DNA of 64,000 bases from Pyronema omphalodes (Eukaryota > Ascomycota > Pezizomycetes > Pezizales > Pyronemataceae). The stretch is from NCBI GenBank assembly GCA_024516155.1, contig JAJJXM010000012.1, forward strand, positions 372,001-436,000, in the 5' to 3' direction. A program made the translations under genes and the position numbers. Numbering within the stretch: the stretch's first letter is position 1; each line of letters starts with the position of its first letter. The notes under the pieces were generated by a model, which saw nothing but the letters and a program-made list of their open reading frames with translations, ran no database searches and was not told where the DNA came from. Shown here in pieces: positions 1 through 12,277 of the stretch.

Positions 1-1
1 A

Positions 2-406
2 AATGAACACAAAAAGCTCCAATCAAGTGTCGAAGGGGTATGTTCATTTCCGCTTATCATCTTTTTTATATCACCTTCTGATCCTCCGCAGTTCGAATCC
101 GAACACCGTAAAATGGCCAAAACCGTTACTGCCGTAAAAATAACATTCAAAGGCATTTAGAGCCAACAGAATCATCTCGTTGCACAGAACGATGTTATAC
201 AGAAAGCCCTCAAAAATATCAAAAAGAACCAAACTCTCTTCATAGGACGTCAAGACAAAATCAAGGGGAAATCCACAGCGACAAAGAAGGCCGCCGCAGC
301 TATTGCAGAGAAACAAGAAACATTTAACAAGCTAGTACTCGAACTAAAACAAAAAGAAGAGGAACTCGACAAACGCAAGATGTTTGCAACGGCCGTTGTT
401 CAGTGA
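2..406 (+). pseudogene. C-terminal tail of a DDE transposase-like protein, interrupted by one TAG
   Basis: One frame is open from the left edge to a TGA at 404-406, broken only by a TAG at 158-160. The deduced tail has a Ser/Pro-rich stretch (PSDPPQFESEHRKM), then QNDVIQKALKNIKK and KLVLELKQKEEELDKRK. The last part is charged and likely coiled-coil. This order (proline-rich linker, Q-N-x-x-L heptads, basic patch, acidic coiled coil) resembles the tails of fungal pogo/Fot-type transposases with CENP-B-like DNA-binding domains. The family call is inference, because no catalytic core lies inside the window. The TAG could come from CAG by a C-to-T change in a CpA context, which is what RIP would do. 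Alternatively it is simply a decayed unknown gene. Confidence 0.4.
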
Positions 407-2029
407 GATTACTTAGAACCGATAGACAATGTTGTGTATTTTATGCAAAGGTATATATCTTGAAATTTTATAACGGTGATGGCATAAACCTGGGAAGGCC
501 CTCCCGTTGCATAAAAGTTTTAGTGGGGGGGGGGGGGGGGTTACATATATGCAATTTGTATGGGCAGAATGTACCACAGGGACAGTACGCACTTTATATC
601 AACAGATGTATAGCAGGCTCTGTCATATCAACCGCGAGTTTCAAAGTGAAAAAAGTAATACGCACATCCTGCAATGTCGTCGGCTAGCGTGCTAGGTTGT
701 TAGGGTTTCGTTTCAGGAGTTAGGGTAGGGTTTCCACGGTTTCTGTGTTACGTGAACCATGTAAATGGAAGAACCTGATTGGCCAAGACGAGACGGTGCC
801 TGCTGCACCGCCAAGTTAGTCACAGCCACAAAGTAGGTCAAAGTGATTCGGAAGACAATGGCACGTCATTACGGGATATGGTAAGACTGGATTTCGGTGG
901 ATACAGCGTAAAATGTTGGATGAATGGTTCTGATTTTAAGGAGCATGGATACGGCGATTCGGATGAATGTCTGTACATACTACATAGAACAATAGCGTGT
1001 CCTCGCTTTGGCCTCTTCCAGTGAGTCGTCGCTACTGATCGACTACACGTGAATACTATACAGACATAGGTACATACCACCATCACTACTGTCAACTTAA
1101 TCGAACTGCGATGGATGAAATAATATTTGTTACAGGAACCTACATGTTTTAGTCGGCTATATCTATATGCGGTTATTCATTTTTCACGAGTCTCGAAGTA
1201 TCGTCGAAATAGACATATATACAAATACATGATGGTATGATGGACGAAAAGAAAATAAGTCAGTTCCCTTCTAGCTTCTTATGTTCTGTTATTCAAACTG
1301 ATACAATGGCTCACCTTCCTTACCCGAAAAAAGGCAATACCTGCATGACCAAAAGCACTCGCAAAGCTGGTGTCACTGGATCTGTACTATCATCAACAGT
1401 GCAAACATAAGCACAGGATCGATGCGCAAAATAGAAAGACGCTAGATTAAATCACCGATGAATATATTTGTCTGACATGCTTTATCCCACGAATGAACCG
1501 TTTATATCCCGAATATCAAATTACAATTTACGCTTTTGACTATTCCTGACTATTTTCGGTCGCATGGATTTCAGCTGGAGAAAGACATACACGATGGTGG
1601 GTGGATTTGTCTCTTTTTTGTTTACGGGATGTGTTTACTACAGTCAAACTGAGGCCACGGAAGATGGTTGGTGCGTTTTGGGCGGCAGAGTAAGCTAAGA
1701 ATTGTCATGATATCAGTACGCTTCTCCCATCATGGCCTACAGCTCAGCATACTCACACTTTGTCTCTCGACTTTTTCTTTTTCATGTATTGAGACTCTAC
1801 CAGTTCTGGCCCACAGATATACCCCACTGATGTTCCGCAGTGGAAAACTCTAGTGCCTCGCAATATCATCAACATTTACAAAACTTTGGAAATCACTTCA
1901 ACATCAGAAAAAGAAGCTTGGATGTCTTCCTCTCCCCGTAGGCAGAAGGAAAATATCCGGCAGTCCGAGATGAACCCGAGACTGCCCTGGAAAAACCATG
2001 CTGGAATCACCCAAGCATGTAAACCAGTT
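407..2029. other. Intergenic, no gene recognised
   Basis: Short open frames only, none with a recognisable product. Contains a run of 16 G at 525-540, and two TTAGGG words plus one TAGGG near 700-735 that are too few and too scattered to be a telomeric tract. Confidence 0.5.
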
Positions 2030-2640
2030 TAACCCCCAGTTGGCACTTCCTCCCATCCCGCCCATTGGCTTCACCACCCGACTTCGACACCCCCGTTGCT
2101 GATTTGTAGGTAACAGGACTGTTGCTAATTGGCGAATTTGTCCAGATATTCAGTGTCGCTATACAATGTCTATGTTTTCCTCCACGTACTTCCCCAAGCG
2201 AACCCAGTTTTTGTAATGTAGTCATAGTGCTGTTCAAAGTACCCCCACGTTATTCCCCTATTGAGCCCATTTGTCAAAAACTCAAGTCGTCGATATTTCC
2301 TAGCGTCAATCAGTTGTCCCCCACGTTACCCCTAAAGTCAATCCAATATTGCCGTACTGTAGTAATAATCAAGTTGTAGAAATGTCGTTTTGCTATTTAC
2401 TCATCCTCCACGTTATTCCCGAAGTTCATCCAATTGTTGCAAAGAAGCTGTTAATGTTGTAGTGGTGTTTTTCAGTTGTCCCCCACGTTATTCCCCAAAT
2501 TCATCCAATATTGCCGTACCATAGTAATATTTATGTTGTTATGCCCCCAGTGGAACCATATCCTCCAATCCGCCCATTGGCTTCACCACCCAGCTGTTAC
2601 ACCCCATTGCTGATTCGTTCATCCATATTCTATTGGTTGT
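2030..2640. repeat. Diverged direct repeats with CCCCCACGTTATTCCC core
   Basis: A block of about 70 bases containing CCGCCCATTGGCTTCACCAC occurs near 2058 and again near 2571. Between them the core CCCCCACGTTATTCCC, or a close variant, recurs near 2242, 2318, 2404 and 2480. It is each time followed by a diverged TCCAATATTGCCGTA-like segment. This is an old, decayed tandem array with period about 75-90. No coding function is seen. Confidence 0.55.
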
Positions 2641-2826
2641 TGTTCATGTTGTCGAAGTTGTGTAAACCGTTATCGATTTGACGTAATTGTCGATGTTGCT
2701 GAAGTTGTCGAAGTCGTCCACCCCGTTATCATCCATAGAATCTTCTACATTGACCTCGAAGTCAAAGGTCTTGATAGTACTTATAGCAATCAAGCTATAT
2801 TGCCCCAGTACAAAGTACTTATCCGA

Positions 2827-2937
2827 ATGCCCCCAGTACCCATAAGCCCCCAGTACCCATAATCCCCCAGTACCCATAAGCCCCCAGTAACCCATAAGCC
2901 CCCAGTAACCCATAATCCCCCAGTACCCATAAGCAAT
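2827..2937. repeat. 17-18-base minisatellite
   Basis: About six tandem copies of CCCCCAGTACCCATAAG, differing by an extra A (GTAACCC) and a final G or T. The minus-strand frame through it gives GYWGLM-type low-complexity peptide, which I do not take as a gene. Confidence 0.8.
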
Positions 2938-5008
2938 CAGTGACCAACCGCCGCAGACAAGTGCAATGCAATAACTACAAAGCACCGAACTTGCTGCAGT
3001 CTCGTTGTCTCCCCGCAGGCAGACAACGAGATTTAGCATACCGAAGGAATCATATCAGCTTGGAAAAAAACTGTTAACCTATACTGAGTTTCTGATGTCG
3101 ACCAGGAATATTCAAACTGATGGATGAGCCTCATTCATGGCTGCAGAGTAGAAGGTGATCGTAGGCGCTTTTGCAGTCGCGTTCCCCAAATATTTGACTG
3201 ACCATGATAATGATGCGTATAGTCGATGAGTCAGTGTTGGTGTTGAGGAGTGTACTCGAACTCGGGTAGCTGTGAGGTTATCGACGAGGAAGAGAGAAGG
3301 AAGAGGAAATAGGCCGTTATTTTATAGGTGGGATGGTTACACAAGACCAATTATTGATCGGCCAAATTTTGGTAGGCTATGCTGTTTCGTCGACGGGGTT
3401 AGGGGATTTTGCGTGGTTGATGGCCCTTTCTGAGTTGTTTGAAGGGTTGAGATCGAAACTCTGGCGGAGGGTCATCTTTTTATTGCGTGTTGAGGGGTCG
3501 AAATAGAAACGGGAGGTAATTCAATATAGCGGTTCATGTATTGAACGCCTTGGTAGCTGAATAGAATTGTCTGATTTTTCTTGCGGCTACCAATACCGTG
3601 TTATATTTTACGTGATATCGAGAAATAGTGGTTTTCCGTAGTATCAAGGAATAAATAATGTTTTCCATGACAAGATTTTCCACTTATCAACCGTAGTGTA
3701 AAGGGAAATATGAAGCGGGATGCGGTGGAGTCGAATACACCGAAATCTAGCGGGTATAGATATTTCATTGGGTTAAGAGAGTTATCCGGGGTGTAATGGA
3801 ATGGCCCGAGTCAAAGATATGGCTACATTCTATTCATGAGAAAATATCCGCAAAGTAAAGAGTGAAGGATTCAACATTGAACTTTCCTGAAGAGATAATG
3901 ATTCGAGGATGGATCACAAGCGTACAGAATGCAATTTATATCAGCCGTCGACGCACTCCTTTTCAATGTTAATCATCTTAAGTGAAAAATACCCGCATTA
4001 TTCATGGTAGAATGCAGTGTGCAAAAGTTCTATACAGCACTATTGCTGTAAAGGCAAATCAAACCAATCTCCAAAACATGGAGCAAGCATCAAATATCAC
4101 TCATTCTCTACCTTGTGTAAGCCCCCTAATTTCGCTTTGCAGTGCAAAAAATCCATCTTGTCCATTATCACAGCTCCGTTGAACACAATATTTTATCAGA
4201 CACTCCAAATATTGACATATCTGGACCAGGGCGGCTGCGGCTGCGGCGACGGGGGTACGGTGGGATGGGAGCGGTGACACTTAGCACCGCGTCATCATGC
4301 GCCCGAAATCAACGAGTTACGACCTGGAGTCTCGAGACCAGTAGTAAGAAACACCTAGAAAGCAGGAGCACATTGCACCATATCCGACGCTTTAAACCAC
4401 CCCACCTCAACCAATCTCGTCCTTATCTTCATTCCTATCCCCATTCCTATCTTCATCGTCATCGTCATCCACATCCTCATCCTCACTTTCATCACTGCCA
4501 TGAAGCTTTATGTTACCACTTACCAACCCGTCAACATTCCCAAAAGTTGCAACACAGGATCTTCAATCACCACTACCTAAATTCACTACAGGCTTATACT
4601 TCCAAAAACCGCAGGTCCGCGGGAATCGTTTCTTTGAGACGATAATAAATGTTTCATATATTTTCTTCTATAGACGAAAAGAGCATTTATAAAACGTCTC
4701 TGCGGCTTAACTTGGGACTTTAAAGTACGGCGAGAGATAATGAGATGCGGATGATGAGAGAAATTTTTGAAGATGATAATAAGGTATGATATGGTATGGT
4801 AAGACTTTATATATGGCTGTATACACCCCACCTCCTCACCATCCAACCATCAATTCCCAATTCCCCATCCCTACATTCCACATCCATCCAATATCCATAG
4901 AAATAGCCCAGATCTATTCAACCCACCATTATTACCCAAAAACAAACCCCCAAACCCTAGCCTTGTATCAGTAGCTTATATACTTATAACTTACTCAAGT
5001 GTCATCAA
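2938..5008. other. Intergenic, no gene recognised
   Basis: Only low-complexity frames are seen, for example a His/Pro-rich one at 4142-4645 created by CATCCT-type runs. The last 200 bases, upstream of the tRNA, are A/C-rich. Nothing else is supported. Confidence 0.45.
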
Positions 5009-5093
5009 GCCCGAATGGTCTAGTGGTATGATTCCTGCTTTGGGTTCTACTCATAACTGCAGGAGGTCTCCGGTTCAAACCCGGATTCGGGCC
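5009..5093 (+). tRNA. tRNA-Pro (anticodon TGG) with a 13-base intron
   Basis: The acceptor stem GCCCGAA (5009-5015) pairs with TTCGGGC (5086-5092), with discriminator C at 5093. The A box is TGGTCTAGTGG and the B box GGTTCAAACC. The anticodon stem CCTGC/GCAGG (5034-5038 and 5059-5063) encloses TT-TGG-G, then a 13-base intron at 5045-5057, then T. The intron sits at the canonical position 37/38, and removing it leaves a 72-base tRNA. A T5 Pol III terminator follows at 5097-5101. Confidence 0.96.
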
Positions 5094-5101
5094 TACTTTT
5101 T

Positions 5102-5647
5102 ACTCTTTGATTTTTGCCCTCGCTCATACAAATCTAGGCCAAGGGTCGGTGTTTGTTTGAACTTTGTGTATGGTTACAACTTGCCCCTGCAAGGAAATGA
5201 GAGGAGGAAGTTGGGTTTGGGGAAGGAGGAGGATGCTTTTTTTTTTACAATGTTAAAGAGATGGATTCGGCCGGTGGGTTATCTCATGAGCCCCTTCCCA
5301 GTTCTAGATATGTCAGATGTATTATTTTCGCCGGTTGGATTGAGGTAGCGGATTACTGAGGCTTGATGTCTTTTCATAAAGTCAAAGGACAACCAGTCTA
5401 AGATGGATATAGTAGAAATTTGATTTTTGCTTCCTTCACGGAAGTCATACTGAAAACGCCTATCACTCGACATCACATATTTATCACATACAGTTCCATT
5501 TCGCGATTCCCTAATAAAAACAATAAAACAAAAGCCCCATTTTATTCCGCACATTCTCCGTGTCAGGCATTGGAGAAAAAAAAGAAACGACAAAAACAAA
5601 CGAAAAAATATCTGGGTATCTATCCATGCTATCATATCCAATCCTCT
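5102..5647. other. Intergenic between tRNA and glycosidase 3' end
   Basis: About 550 bases without a supported gene. The right part, with A-rich runs near 5575-5600, is presumably the 3' flank and terminator region of the minus-strand glycosidase gene. Confidence 0.4.
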
Positions 5648-8600
5648 CTAATTCTCATCCAACTGTTCCTCAAAATCATTATCCGATTCCTCAGCCGCAC
5701 TTCCGGAGACCGACATAACTCTTTTCAATCTATGATTGACATATTCCAACACCTCCTCATCATCTCTTTCCCTAGCTTTTCTCTCTTCCTCATCTTCATC
5801 CTCCGTCCAATCGCTTCTAACGTCAATACTTCTCGCCGAATGTCTTCTTCCCAAAAAGGGTTGAGGTTTCTTTGTAACTCTAGAGAAAATATCATCGAAA
5901 TAATGTGCTGCTGCAGACCCAGGGGTACGAGGAGTATGAGGAAGACGACAGTTAACTCCCGAGTCGTGGATCATCTTGGCGATTAAACCGGTCCAACCAG
6001 TTTGGTGGGAAGCACCGAGACCCCGACCATCGTCACCATGGAAGAATTCATGGAAGAAGACATGATCACGCCAGTGAGGATCGTGATCTAGGGTGTCAAG
6101 ACCAGCGTTACATGCACGACGTCCGTAGTCGTCCCTGGCGAAGATGTGCTGGAGACGATGCTGGATTTCCTCGGCAACTTGACCGAGGTGCATGTAATCG
6201 CCTGAGCCGGTAGGACACTCCACCTTGAACTTAGATCCGTAAAACATGTGGAATCTTAACAAACTCTCAATCAAGAGGAAGTTAACACAAAGCCAAATGG
6301 GACCTCTCCAGTTAGAGTTTCCTCCAAACATGGCGGAGTTCGAATCTCCAGGTACGTAATCAACCCGGAACTCAGTGCCGTTGACGTTCATGGTGTAAGG
6401 GTTTTTCTCGTGGTATTTTGACAAGGAACGAATACCGTATGGAGAAAGGAATTCGTCTTCGTCAAGCATCTTTTGGAGGATCTTCTTCAGTTTATCCTTA
6501 CTTACAAGGGCCAAGAGAAGACGGTCTCCTTTACCGCGGCGCTTCATGGAGGCGATATTGCGCTCTGCTACATCGGTACGGTTTTCGATGAACCAATCCA
6601 TGCGCTTGGTGAAGGAAGGGAATTTCTTGAGCACCTCGGGTTCAAGGGTTAGAACGGCGAATAAGGGAATAAGACCGACGAGGGACTTGACAGGCATCTG
6701 TTGCGAGCTGGGGCCTCCGTGGGAAATGGCGTCGTAATAGAAACTATGGGCTGTCATTGACCGCTGATATACAAAAGTGGATTAGGGAACAGAAAACATA
6801 CCCATCATTGTCATTCCACAAGGACCTCTCCTTCTCTCCATCACGGTAAGTCATAGCATCTGAAATGAAGATAAAGTGCTCAAAGAACTTGCTGGCAATA
6901 TCCTCATAAATTCTGCGATGCTTGGCAAGTTCGAGGGCGATATTCAACATGTTAAGACAGTAGAACGCCATCCAACCGGTGGAATCTGCCTGCTCCAAAA
7001 CACCTCCAGTAGGTAGCTCTTCAGAACGGTTAAAGATTCCAATGTTGTCAAGACCAAGGAAACCTCCCTCGAAAACGTTCTTTCCCTCAGAGTCCTTGCG
7101 GTTAACCCACCAGGTGAAGTTGAGAAGAAGCTTCTGGAAGACGCGCTCCAGAAAGTCCAAGTCCTCACGTCCGTACATCTTTCGCTCAATCTTGAAGATA
7201 CGGAAGGTAGCCCAGGCATGGACAGGAGGGTTGACATCTCCGTAGTTCCACTCATAGGCGGGAATCTGTCCGTTAGGGTGCATGTACCACTCTCTAGTCA
7301 AGACGTCAAGCTGTTTCTTGGCGAACTCGGGATCGACCATGGCGAGGGGGATACAGTGGAAGGCGGTATCCCAAGCAGCGAAGAAGGGATATTCCCAACA
7401 ATCCGGCATAGACAAGATATCATCCAAGTACATGTGCCGCCACTTGTCGTTTCTGATGTTCTTTCGCTCGGGAGGGGGAGGGGGTTGTTTAGGATCTCCA
7501 TTAGCCCACTGCTCCCAGATCATGTGGTAAAACTGTTTAGTCCACAACATTCCAGCGAACGCTTGTCTCTGAATGTTCCTAAGATCCTCAGTCATCGGAA
7601 GAGGGGAGATGCGCCAGTAAAACTCATCAGCCTCGTAGCGACGGAGCTCAAACATGTCGTCAAAGATCTCCTCATCGATACCTTCGTCAGTTTGGACGAC
7701 TCCACGCTCGTCGGTGAATGTACGCTTTTCGACCTTGGTAGAAAGCTTGAAACGAACGACGGCGCAGCCACCTGGGGGAATTCCATCACCCTCCTCGAAT
7801 GCGTACCAAGCCGCAACCTTGGTTCCCGTCTTGGCGGGGTTTACAGCATCTTTCTCTCCATCAATAATATGGCGATGGAAACCGTCCTTGGTGTATTTAG
7901 TCTTATTGTCGACTCCATAAAGAGCCTGGAGATTGGTGTCATTGTCGGTAAACAACAAGTTGGGGTGAACATCGGAAGAGTCTGGAGTAACTCCTGGGGA
8001 GGGGGAAAGCTGCATAATGCGCTCTCCGATCTTCCAGTGCTTTGATTTGGCCACAAATTCACCCTGGGCTTCGATGCTGGGCTTTTTGTCGTCGGTTTCG
8101 TAACCCCATGCCCAGGTGTTTCTGAAGGTGATTTGGGGGATGATGTGGAGAGGAGCGGCCTCAGGTCCACGGTTGTACGCAGTTACACGGAAGAGGATCT
8201 CGTCGGGGTCTTCGGTGTCTTTGGCTGTCTCGATGTAGATATCCCAGTAACGGTCATCCCTGTGATGTGGTGTAAGTAATCGTAAGCGCTAGCCGCGCGT
8301 GCAAGGGAGCTTACTTGAAGATTCCGGTGTCGATGATGTTGTACTCGGGAACGTCTCTGCTGCGCTCACGGTTCTCCTTGCGAATTTCTTCGTAGGGGAA
8401 TTTGCTCTGAGGGTATTTGTAGAGGTATTTCATGTAACTGTGGGTGGGGGTATTGTCGAGGTAGTAATGAATCTCTTTAATTGATTCTCCGTGGTTTCCC
8501 TCGGGGTTTCCCAATCCGAAGAGACGCTCCTTGAGGATATCACTGCACTGGTCAGCAGCGGTAGATTCATTCGGTCATTGATAGAAGGTGGGCGCACTCT

Positions 8601-9084
8601 TTCTCGTTCCAGAAGGCGAAACTGACACACTGGAGTGCGTGAGAATCGGAAACTCCAGCAATTCCATCTTCTCCCCAACGGTATGCACGCGATTTTGCTT
8701 GGTCGAAGCCGAAGTCTGGTAGATGAAGTAAGCGAGGTGATCGGGAGAGAAGTGGTAGACGACGCGAGGGAGGTGGAATAGGGTAGACATACGGGCCCAG
8801 GCATCTCCGTTAGCTCTGTAGAAGTAGTTATCAGCACGGTTCAAGTAGCAAAACTCCCCAACCCTCAATTAAATCAAATCAGATAAAACTTACGAGTAAT
8901 CCTCTCTTACAGTTCCCCATTGTCTCCTATTTGTTGCATTAATATTTTTCCCGAATCAGTACCACCATCAGACTCACTCGCTGAGGTATGGTCCCCATTT
9001 TTTCCAATACTTCGTCCGCTCTCTATCTTCCTTCAACCTCTTCTCCTCAGCACAGAGGTATTCGTGATTTCCGTGTTTCACCAT
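5648..9084 (-). CDS. GH63/MGH1-like glycoside hydrolase (glucosidase family), 7 exons
   Basis: Predicted 1020-residue enzyme with an (alpha/alpha)6 barrel of the GH63 / mannosylglycerate-hydrolase-like family. Exons on the minus strand: 9084-8978, 8926-8894, 8815-8793, 8715-8598, 8542-8315, 8259-6802, 6743-5648. All junctions are GT-AG and the summed length is 3063. The N-terminus reads [25 protein letters not shown], then [16 protein letters not shown], the usual conserved opening. Barrel motifs are [14 protein letters not shown] near residues 458-471, WRGPIW near 801-806 and [23 protein letters not shown] near 887-909. The Asp and Glu in these motifs are the probable acid/base pair. The C-terminal 70 residues are acidic and probably disordered. 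There is no signal peptide, so it is probably cytosolic; the substrate is unknown. The start ATG at 9084 was chosen because the frame upstream lacks family similarity, although it stays open for some codons. Confidence 0.92.
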
Positions 9085-12000
9085 ACTGGTGCGTTCCGCG
9101 AGTGCTTTGGCGATTAACTCGGCAGGACAATAACGGTGTGGTTGTCTTAGGCGGGGATATTGTGAGATGGAACAAGAAGAAAACAGAGCTCTCAGACGGG
9201 GTGATATAGCCAGCTTGAAAGGTGGGGTTTTAAACTTAATTAGAACAAAACACTCCGCAGACAGAACTAGACCTCAAACTGTGATGATAGGCCAACGAAT
9301 TAAATTGGATAAGGTAACAAGTGAAATATTTTGCCCTGCTTGTTGGAGTAAGTATCTGCAAGCAGCCTGCAGCCACCGAGACTTGGAAAAAACACCTCGC
9401 TGCCTCTAGCCAGCCTAGCCTGCAAAGGAATCTGTGAACCTATGGGATGCGCTGTACGAAAGGAAGCCAGAGGGTTCTGGGTAACAGATAACGGGTATCG
9501 GGGGGGGCGTCCAAATGGCCATTTCGAAACGGGCGTGCGGAATCTGAGCCGACCTCGCCACTGTGATGGACGGTGCTTGGTGGTGCTTTGAAGCTGGCCT
9601 GGGACACCAGCTAGGCTATGGGCACGCGTTCATCCCATCCATCTTCAAGGTCATTTCCATCACTACACGCGTTGAAGCTTTTGTCATAGCAGAATCACAT
9701 GAGGAAACACCAGTATGTACGAGAGTCCAGTCCTCGCTGCGGGGTTGAAGTGAGGGGGGGTGCGGGTGAGGTGAGGGGCTGCTGCCGGTTGCATTGTTGG
9801 TTGCTATGGTTGCGGGGTGTTCTTGGTGATGTCATCATGACCGCCGAGCTTGATTGGGTTTTTCCGTTGTCTTGTGTAACCTGTCTGACTACATACCAAG
9901 CTCCCCCCACCCTTCACTCACTCCCACTCACTCGAGAAGCAGCTCCACAATCGCCCCGCCTCGTGCACGGCTTACAATTGCGCGAATAATTCTTAGATTG
10001 CAATCATTCATGCATTCCTGATTTTCACAACGGGGGCTGTAGTTATATCTATTTCTATCGATAGACACTCCTGGATCCGATAAGCTGGATAAGTTGGATG
10101 AAATGTTGATGAAAAATTGATGGGAAACAAAAAAAGGCGAGGCTGCTTCTCAAACTGTTCCTGTCGCTTGCAACAAGAGCGAAATAAGAGCGAAGAGGGG
10201 TGTGGGTTCCCGCGAAGCCCGCGAACACCGCGAAGACCACTCTACTCTAGCTAGCGCATAACACCCCCTGCCTCCCGTCGTCACTCCTGCATTGCATTGG
10301 TGTCATGAACTAATCTGACAATTTTCAAGTTCTTTTTTTAAGCTTGCAGAGCTGTATGTTGAGTTAAAAAGTTCGAGCGAGATAAAGGTAGGGAATCGAA
10401 CTCGTTGCTCATGGCAAGTACTTTAACAACACCATATGCACGCTTCAAACTTCCGGATTGGCGGTTACGGACTAGATCCCGAGAAAAACGTGGTGAACAC
10501 TGGACACTGAATACTGGATACTTGATAGTTGATACAACTTCAAAGGGGTGAGTACAAATTGATATAATTATGGTTATGTATGTATGCATCATACCCCCGG
10601 CGCATAAAACGTATGTATCCTCCTTGCTTTCTTACACATGCCCTCGTGAAGGATCGAACCAAGTACATGGTGTATCAATTTCAGGTGAGGACGTGTCTTC
10701 AATCCCTACCTAGATCCTCCTTCACCACGTCGTAACCCGGTGAAGCTCACATCCCAAAATCCAAACTCACGCGGACAGAAAGCTCTCAAGTGGCGTTGTT
10801 TAAGCATCGCGAAACCCCGTGAAACCCGTGAAACTCGTGAAAATCCATGAAACTAAACCTTAAAGGATATCTCCGAGCCCCACCATGTGAACGAAGCTTT
10901 TAGCACGCACCGAGATCTACGCGGGGATCGTCAACGCCCGACACCGGTCGGTCGGTAGGTTGATGAAAATCATAAAAATTGAAAATCCCGGGACACACGT
11001 GCTTTTCGGAATAAAAATCCCGAAATAAGCCAGCCCCATTACACCACCATAACTATCGATAAACCTCAAACCTTTAACTTTTTAACTTTTGCACTTTTGT
11101 TCCAAAGCCACAAGCCACAAGCCACCGCTATATGACGTGCAGTGCAGCGGGATCCCCGGGAAGGAAAAGACTAAGGGACGGGGTGGCCTTATGTATAGGT
11201 AAATCGGTTGGTTCTACTGTACTTGCAGTATTCGCAGTACAGGCTTGGTTTATGTGATTGTTGGCGTGGGCTTTGATATCACTCGTCGTGTCGTTGATTG
11301 TGCGATATTTCTGAGGTTAAGGTTAAGGTTAAGGCTAAGGTTAACGCTGAGGTTGTACTATAAACCCTTTCGATGGTGCTTAACTGAATGCTTTGAATGA
11401 GCCATTCAAGTAAACTACACCGATTCACTGAGTACTCGATTCCTTGACGATTCAATGGGGTATGCACGGTGCTTCGGGGGTCTGGAATCAAGGACAGGAC
11501 TTGGGTTCTGAAAAACGAAAATGAAAATGGGAATGAAAAATAAAGTACTAGAGACGTCCTTGACTGGATGAAGGTTAACGTAACGAGAATATCTGGAGTG
11601 TCTAGCTAGTGCTAGACTGTTAGGATGTAACAATGGCGCCGTTAACCCTATATCTTAACTTCGCAGGTTCCTGGATTTACCGCTAGCCTAGCTTTTGGGA
11701 TTATCCTATTTGGATGCCGAAAAAAAACCTCGTGTACTGCTTCTGTTTTTCCGGCGGAGGATTACGCAGAGGTGTGAGTAGTTCTTGTCGTTCGTAGTTT
11801 CTGAGAAGAAAGGAGTTAAAGAAATTACGGGTTTAAGGAGTTAAAATTTACTAATTTCCGGAGGTTTATCTATGACTCGAATTTGGGTGGAATAATTATT
11901 CGATTTGAGTGTAATAGACAACATTTTTGAGTTTGGAATCACAGGGTGTCAGTGGCCGTTTCATTGGAATAAGTGAGTAGCTCGCAGAAGAAGCCCTAAT

Positions 12001-12277
12001 CAAGTGATTCTGACCCTACATGTACCTATCTTCAAATTAGCGTGCCACATGCCGGACGCAGAATAATGCACGATTGAATCAAAAAATCAAACACTTGTCA
12101 GATGTTAGGGCAGGGGTTTCCAAAAACCTTAACCCTACATGATACCCCGACGCTGTGTTTAAGGTCTCAATACTCCACTTCCATCTCACTCGTCCGCATC
12201 GCCTAGCCCTGCCGCTCCTGTAAGTTCCATTCCAAATCTTCTTCGTTACCTCAATCTCACATCATCCATCTCCATCT
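9085..12277. other. 3.2 kb intergenic region with small simple repeats
   Basis: No gene recognised. It includes the presumed promoter of the minus-strand glycosidase (from 9085) and of the plus-strand gene at 12278. Near 10815-10850 there is a short CCGTGAAAC-type repeat. Near 11314-11345 an AAGGTT hexamer is repeated about five times with variants. Two divergent frames at 9695-9989 overlap on opposite strands, and I regard neither as a gene. Confidence 0.45.

Noticed and set aside
690..735. TTAGGG words suggesting an interstitial telomere
   Set aside because: Only two TTAGGG words and one TAGGG, not in tandem. Well within chance for this base composition.
2644..3039. 131-codon minus frame with GYWGLMGYWG repeats
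   Set aside because: Generated by the CCCCCAGTACCCATAAG minisatellite, with no flanking protein character.
4142..4645. 167-codon His/Pro-rich plus frame
   Set aside because: Arises from TTCATCGTCATCC-type simple sequence; no domain, no splice or promoter context.
7218..8045. 275-codon plus frame opposite the glycosidase
   Set aside because: A shadow of the large minus-strand exon, whose protein is clearly conserved.
10640..10735. Reverse-strand tRNA suggested by GGTTCGATCC and GTGAAGG/CCTTCAC
   Set aside because: No A box and no anticodon or T stem that pairs; only the outer seven bases match.
11314..11350. AAGGTT hexamer tract as telomere-like repeat
   Set aside because: About five imperfect units of a hexamer that is not the fungal telomere unit; better seen as a simple repeat.
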